The notes under the pieces were generated by a model, which was given only the letters and a program-made list of their open reading frames with translations, was not told the DNA's origin and did no database searches. A program made the position numbers and the translations under genes. DNA of 62,221 nt from Anaerolineales bacterium (GTDB lineage: Bacteria; Chloroflexota; Anaerolineae; Anaerolineales; UBA11579): assembly GCA_020059485.1 (NCBI GenBank), contig JAGVCA010000014.1, positions 1-62,221 on the forward strand, written 5' to 3'. Of the stretch, positions 60,655 to 62,221 are shown piece by piece (positions within the stretch are counted from its first letter, which is position 1; each line of letters begins with the position of its first letter).

Positions 60655-61437
60655 TTATCCTTGGACTGCCGTCCGCTGCCGGACGGCTTCGAACATCAGG
60701 ATGGCGCCGGCTGTGGAGGCATTCAGCGATTCGCTGCTGCCGGGCATCGGGATCTGGATCGGGCGGGCATGTCCGGCCAGGGCCGCGCCGACGCCATGCG
60801 CCTCGCTGCCAATGATCAGGGCGGTCGGCGCGCGCAGGTCGGCGCGGGTGTAGTCTTCTCCCTGGCGCAGCATGGCGGCCCACATGGTCAGGTTGTGCTG
60901 GCGGCAATACCCGGCGATCTCCTCCGGCGGCAATGTCATGATCGGAAGATGGAAGTGTGCCCCCATCCCGGCCCGCAGCACTTTGGGCGCAAAGACATCG
61001 CTGCTTCCTTCAGTCATCAGGACAGCCTCAAAAGCCGCCGCCGCGGCTGTTCGCAGCAGAGAACCCTGGTTGCCCGGATCCTGGATCTGGTCGAGCACCA
61101 GGACCAGGCTGGGCGTTTCTGGCAGCCTGAAACGGTCCATCCGGACGACCAGCAGCAGCCCCTGAGGGGAGCGGGTATCGCTGGCTGCCGAAATGACATG
61201 GTCTGCCGCCGCCTCGGTCTCGACCCCAGCCTCCTGCAGCTTTTGGACGATCTCCATCCCGCGCGTGGTGATCCCGGGCGAATACAGGCAGTAGGTGGTC
61301 TGCCAGTCTGCGGCCAGCGCTTCCTCGGCCAGCCGGATGCCTTCAACCACGAAGGTTCCTGCGGCGCGGCGGGCTTTGGTCTGGGCCTGGAGCAGCCGCA
61401 GTTCTTTTACTTTTGGGTTTTTTACGGAAGTGATCAA
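60655..61437 (-). CDS. SpoU/TrmH-family RNA 2'-O-methyltransferase
   Basis: A 260-residue methyltransferase. The N-terminal substrate-binding part (ITSVKNPKVKELRLL) is followed by the SPOUT knot motifs: motif 1 LVLDQIQDPGNQGSLLRTA, motif 2 LIIGSEAHGVG and motif 3 IQIPMPGSSESLNASTAGAIL. It should methylate a ribose in rRNA or tRNA with S-adenosylmethionine. I choose a TTG start at 61437: AGAAGGA lies nine bases upstream, and the protein then begins at the family start (ITSVKN). A GTG at 61458 has no ribosome site. The start overlaps the macrodomain stop. Confidence 0.9.
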   Translation of the reverse strand: MITSVKNPKVKELRLLQAQTKARRAAGTFVVEGIRLAEEALAADWQTTYCLYSPGITTRGMEIVQKLQEAGVETEAAADHVISAASDTRSPQGLLLVVRMDRFRLPETPSLVLVLDQIQDPGNQGSLLRTAAAAAFEAVLMTEGSSDVFAPKVLRAGMGAHFHLPIMTLPPEEIAGYCRQHNLTMWAAMLRQGEDYTRADLRAPTALIIGSEAHGVGAALAGHARPIQIPMPGSSESLNASTAGAILMFEAVRQRTAVQG

Positions 61438-62003
61438 TCGGGCAGTTCCTTCTCCCACACCTGGTGGAATGCTTCCACGGTGGGGGCATCATACACCACC
61501 ATGCGGACATCTGCCAGCGGGCTGTTTGGATGTGTCTGGAAATACGCGATGAAGGTCTGATAGAACACCCGGGCGGCGCGTTGGCGCGGGAAGCCGAAGA
61601 TGCCGGTGGCGATGGCGGAGAATGCGATCGAGGTCAGGGAGAGTTCTTCAGCCAGGGTCAGCGCGCCGGTAATGGCGGTGGTCAATTTCTTATCCTCATT
61701 CCCGCGTCCCCAGATCGGGCCGACCGCGTGGATGATGTACTGGCACTGCAGGTCGCCGCCAGAAGTATAGGCTGGCTCGGCGTGTGTGACCGGACCTTTG
61801 TCTTCCAGCCACTGCTGGCTCTCGGCGTTGATGGTGTTCCCCCCACGCCGCAGGATCATGGCAGCAACGCCGCCGCCGTGCCGCAGGCGGGGATTGGCGG
61901 CATTCACGATCGCGTCTACCCGCTGTAAGGTCAGGTCGCCATGGATCAGGGTCAACTGTTGTCCGGATTCAAACTGGAAAGTGATCAGGGTCTGATCTGT
62001 CAT
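61434..62003 (-). CDS. Macrodomain ADP-ribose hydrolase-like protein
   Basis: A 189-residue single macrodomain (YmdB/TTHA0132-like). The ligand-binding motifs are VDAIVNAANPRLRHGGGVAA near the start, YIIHAVGPIWGRGN, and the phosphate loop AFSAIATGIFGFPRQRAAR. Members remove ADP-ribose from proteins or deacetylate O-acetyl-ADP-ribose. The TGA overlaps the TrmH-like start. A TATAAT at 62051-62046 precedes it. An ADP-ribosylglycohydrolase gene also occurs at 5756-6691, far from this operon. Confidence 0.92.
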   Translation of the reverse strand: MTDQTLITFQFESGQQLTLIHGDLTLQRVDAIVNAANPRLRHGGGVAAMILRRGGNTINAESQQWLEDKGPVTHAEPAYTSGGDLQCQYIIHAVGPIWGRGNEDKKLTTAITGALTLAEELSLTSIAFSAIATGIFGFPRQRAARVFYQTFIAYFQTHPNSPLADVRMVVYDAPTVEAFHQVWEKELPD

Positions 62004-62071
62004 GGATTAAAGCACCGATTGATCCGAGTTGGTTGGCTGGACTCTATTATAGTTGCGAAATATATGGTCAT

Positions 62072-62221
62072 TTATTCCGTTTGTGAGAGCATGACCCTCA
62101 CCGGGTGAACTACAACACCCTCTATCCCCTCGATCGCCTTGGGGAATGCTTTCGTAATTATATTATACGCCCCATTGACATCCGCATTGATCAATCTGCC
62201 ATCGGCGGCCTGGAACAGCCC
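62072..62221 (-). mobile_element. tnpB: 3' end of an IS200/IS605-family tnpB
   Basis: The minus strand encodes 49 residues (window edge to a TAA at 62072) with ADGRLINADVNGAYNI, the last RuvC block of TnpB with its catalytic Asp, followed by GIEGVVVHPVRV. This is the typical C-terminus of Chloroflexi TnpB. The rest of the gene lies beyond the window. Only 68 bases separate its stop from the macrodomain start and no end hairpin is evident there, so the right end of the element appears lost or very short. Confidence 0.85.

Overview
The window looks like a chromosome segment of an anaerobic member of the Chloroflexota, probably Anaerolineae-like. This is inferred from gene content only: many lipoproteins with Pro/Thr-rich linkers, a T-box controlled pheST pair, FmdB and DUF2089 small regulators, Qmo/Hdr-type redox proteins and a reductive dehalogenase. 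The sequence is moderately GC-rich, with more AT-rich patches near 19.5-25 kb and 36.5-37 kb. Each edge carries a piece of an IS200/IS605-type (TnpB) element: an end hairpin at 81-110 and a tnpB 3' end at 62072-62221.

Region 0-18 kb. A PadR-regulated FecBCD/BtuFCD-type importer with a THEP1-like NTPase (247-4363) is followed by a three-gene operon (CAT-like acetyltransferase, membrane protein, ADP-ribosylglycohydrolase; 4442-6691) and a frameshifted DUF1761 gene. Next comes a cassette read on the minus strand from 13059 to 7279: a Tat-exported reductive dehalogenase (rdhA, broken by one frameshift), an RdhB-like anchor, a TPR protein, an RdhC/NosR-like membrane flavoprotein with a flavinylation motif, a small membrane protein and the flavin transferase ApbE. 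A divergent TetR regulator faces rdhA across a palindrome-rich spacer. Downstream lies a Fur-family regulator with CbiM-CbiQ-CbiO (Co/Ni ECF importer). Reductive dehalogenases need a corrinoid, so the metal and possible corrinoid importers on either side may feed the same pathway (inference).

Region 18-32 kb. A DedA/TVP38-like protein and an ACT-domain protein precede an O-acetylation island (SGNH protein, MBOAT acyltransferase, a 39-residue membrane peptide, an SGNH/beta-propeller lipoprotein). Then comes the most unusual locus (25992-31934): tusA, an MvhD-like gene, two HdrA-like flavoproteins (QmoA- and QmoB-like), a small winged-helix-like protein, a QmoC-like HdrC/HdrE fusion and a DsrE-family protein. 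It reads as a Qmo-type quinone-linked complex combined with sulfur-carrier proteins, without aprAB or dsrAB in view. A convergent LysR regulator adjoins it.

Region 33-48 kb. This holds a nitronate monooxygenase-like enzyme and a serine hydrolase bracketed by diverged direct repeats, a YxlEFG-like ABC exporter, tRNA-Val(GAC), tRNA-Sec(UCA), a site-2 protease and several exported lipoproteins, a TPR membrane protein, and small zinc-ribbon genes.

Region 48-62 kb. This holds an OYE-family reductase, a T-box leader with pheS, a repeat-flanked relic inserted between pheS and pheT, a response regulator, a TPR-GGDEF protein, a GAF/PAS histidine kinase, and a DUF711/TrmH/macrodomain operon that ends at the tnpB fragment.
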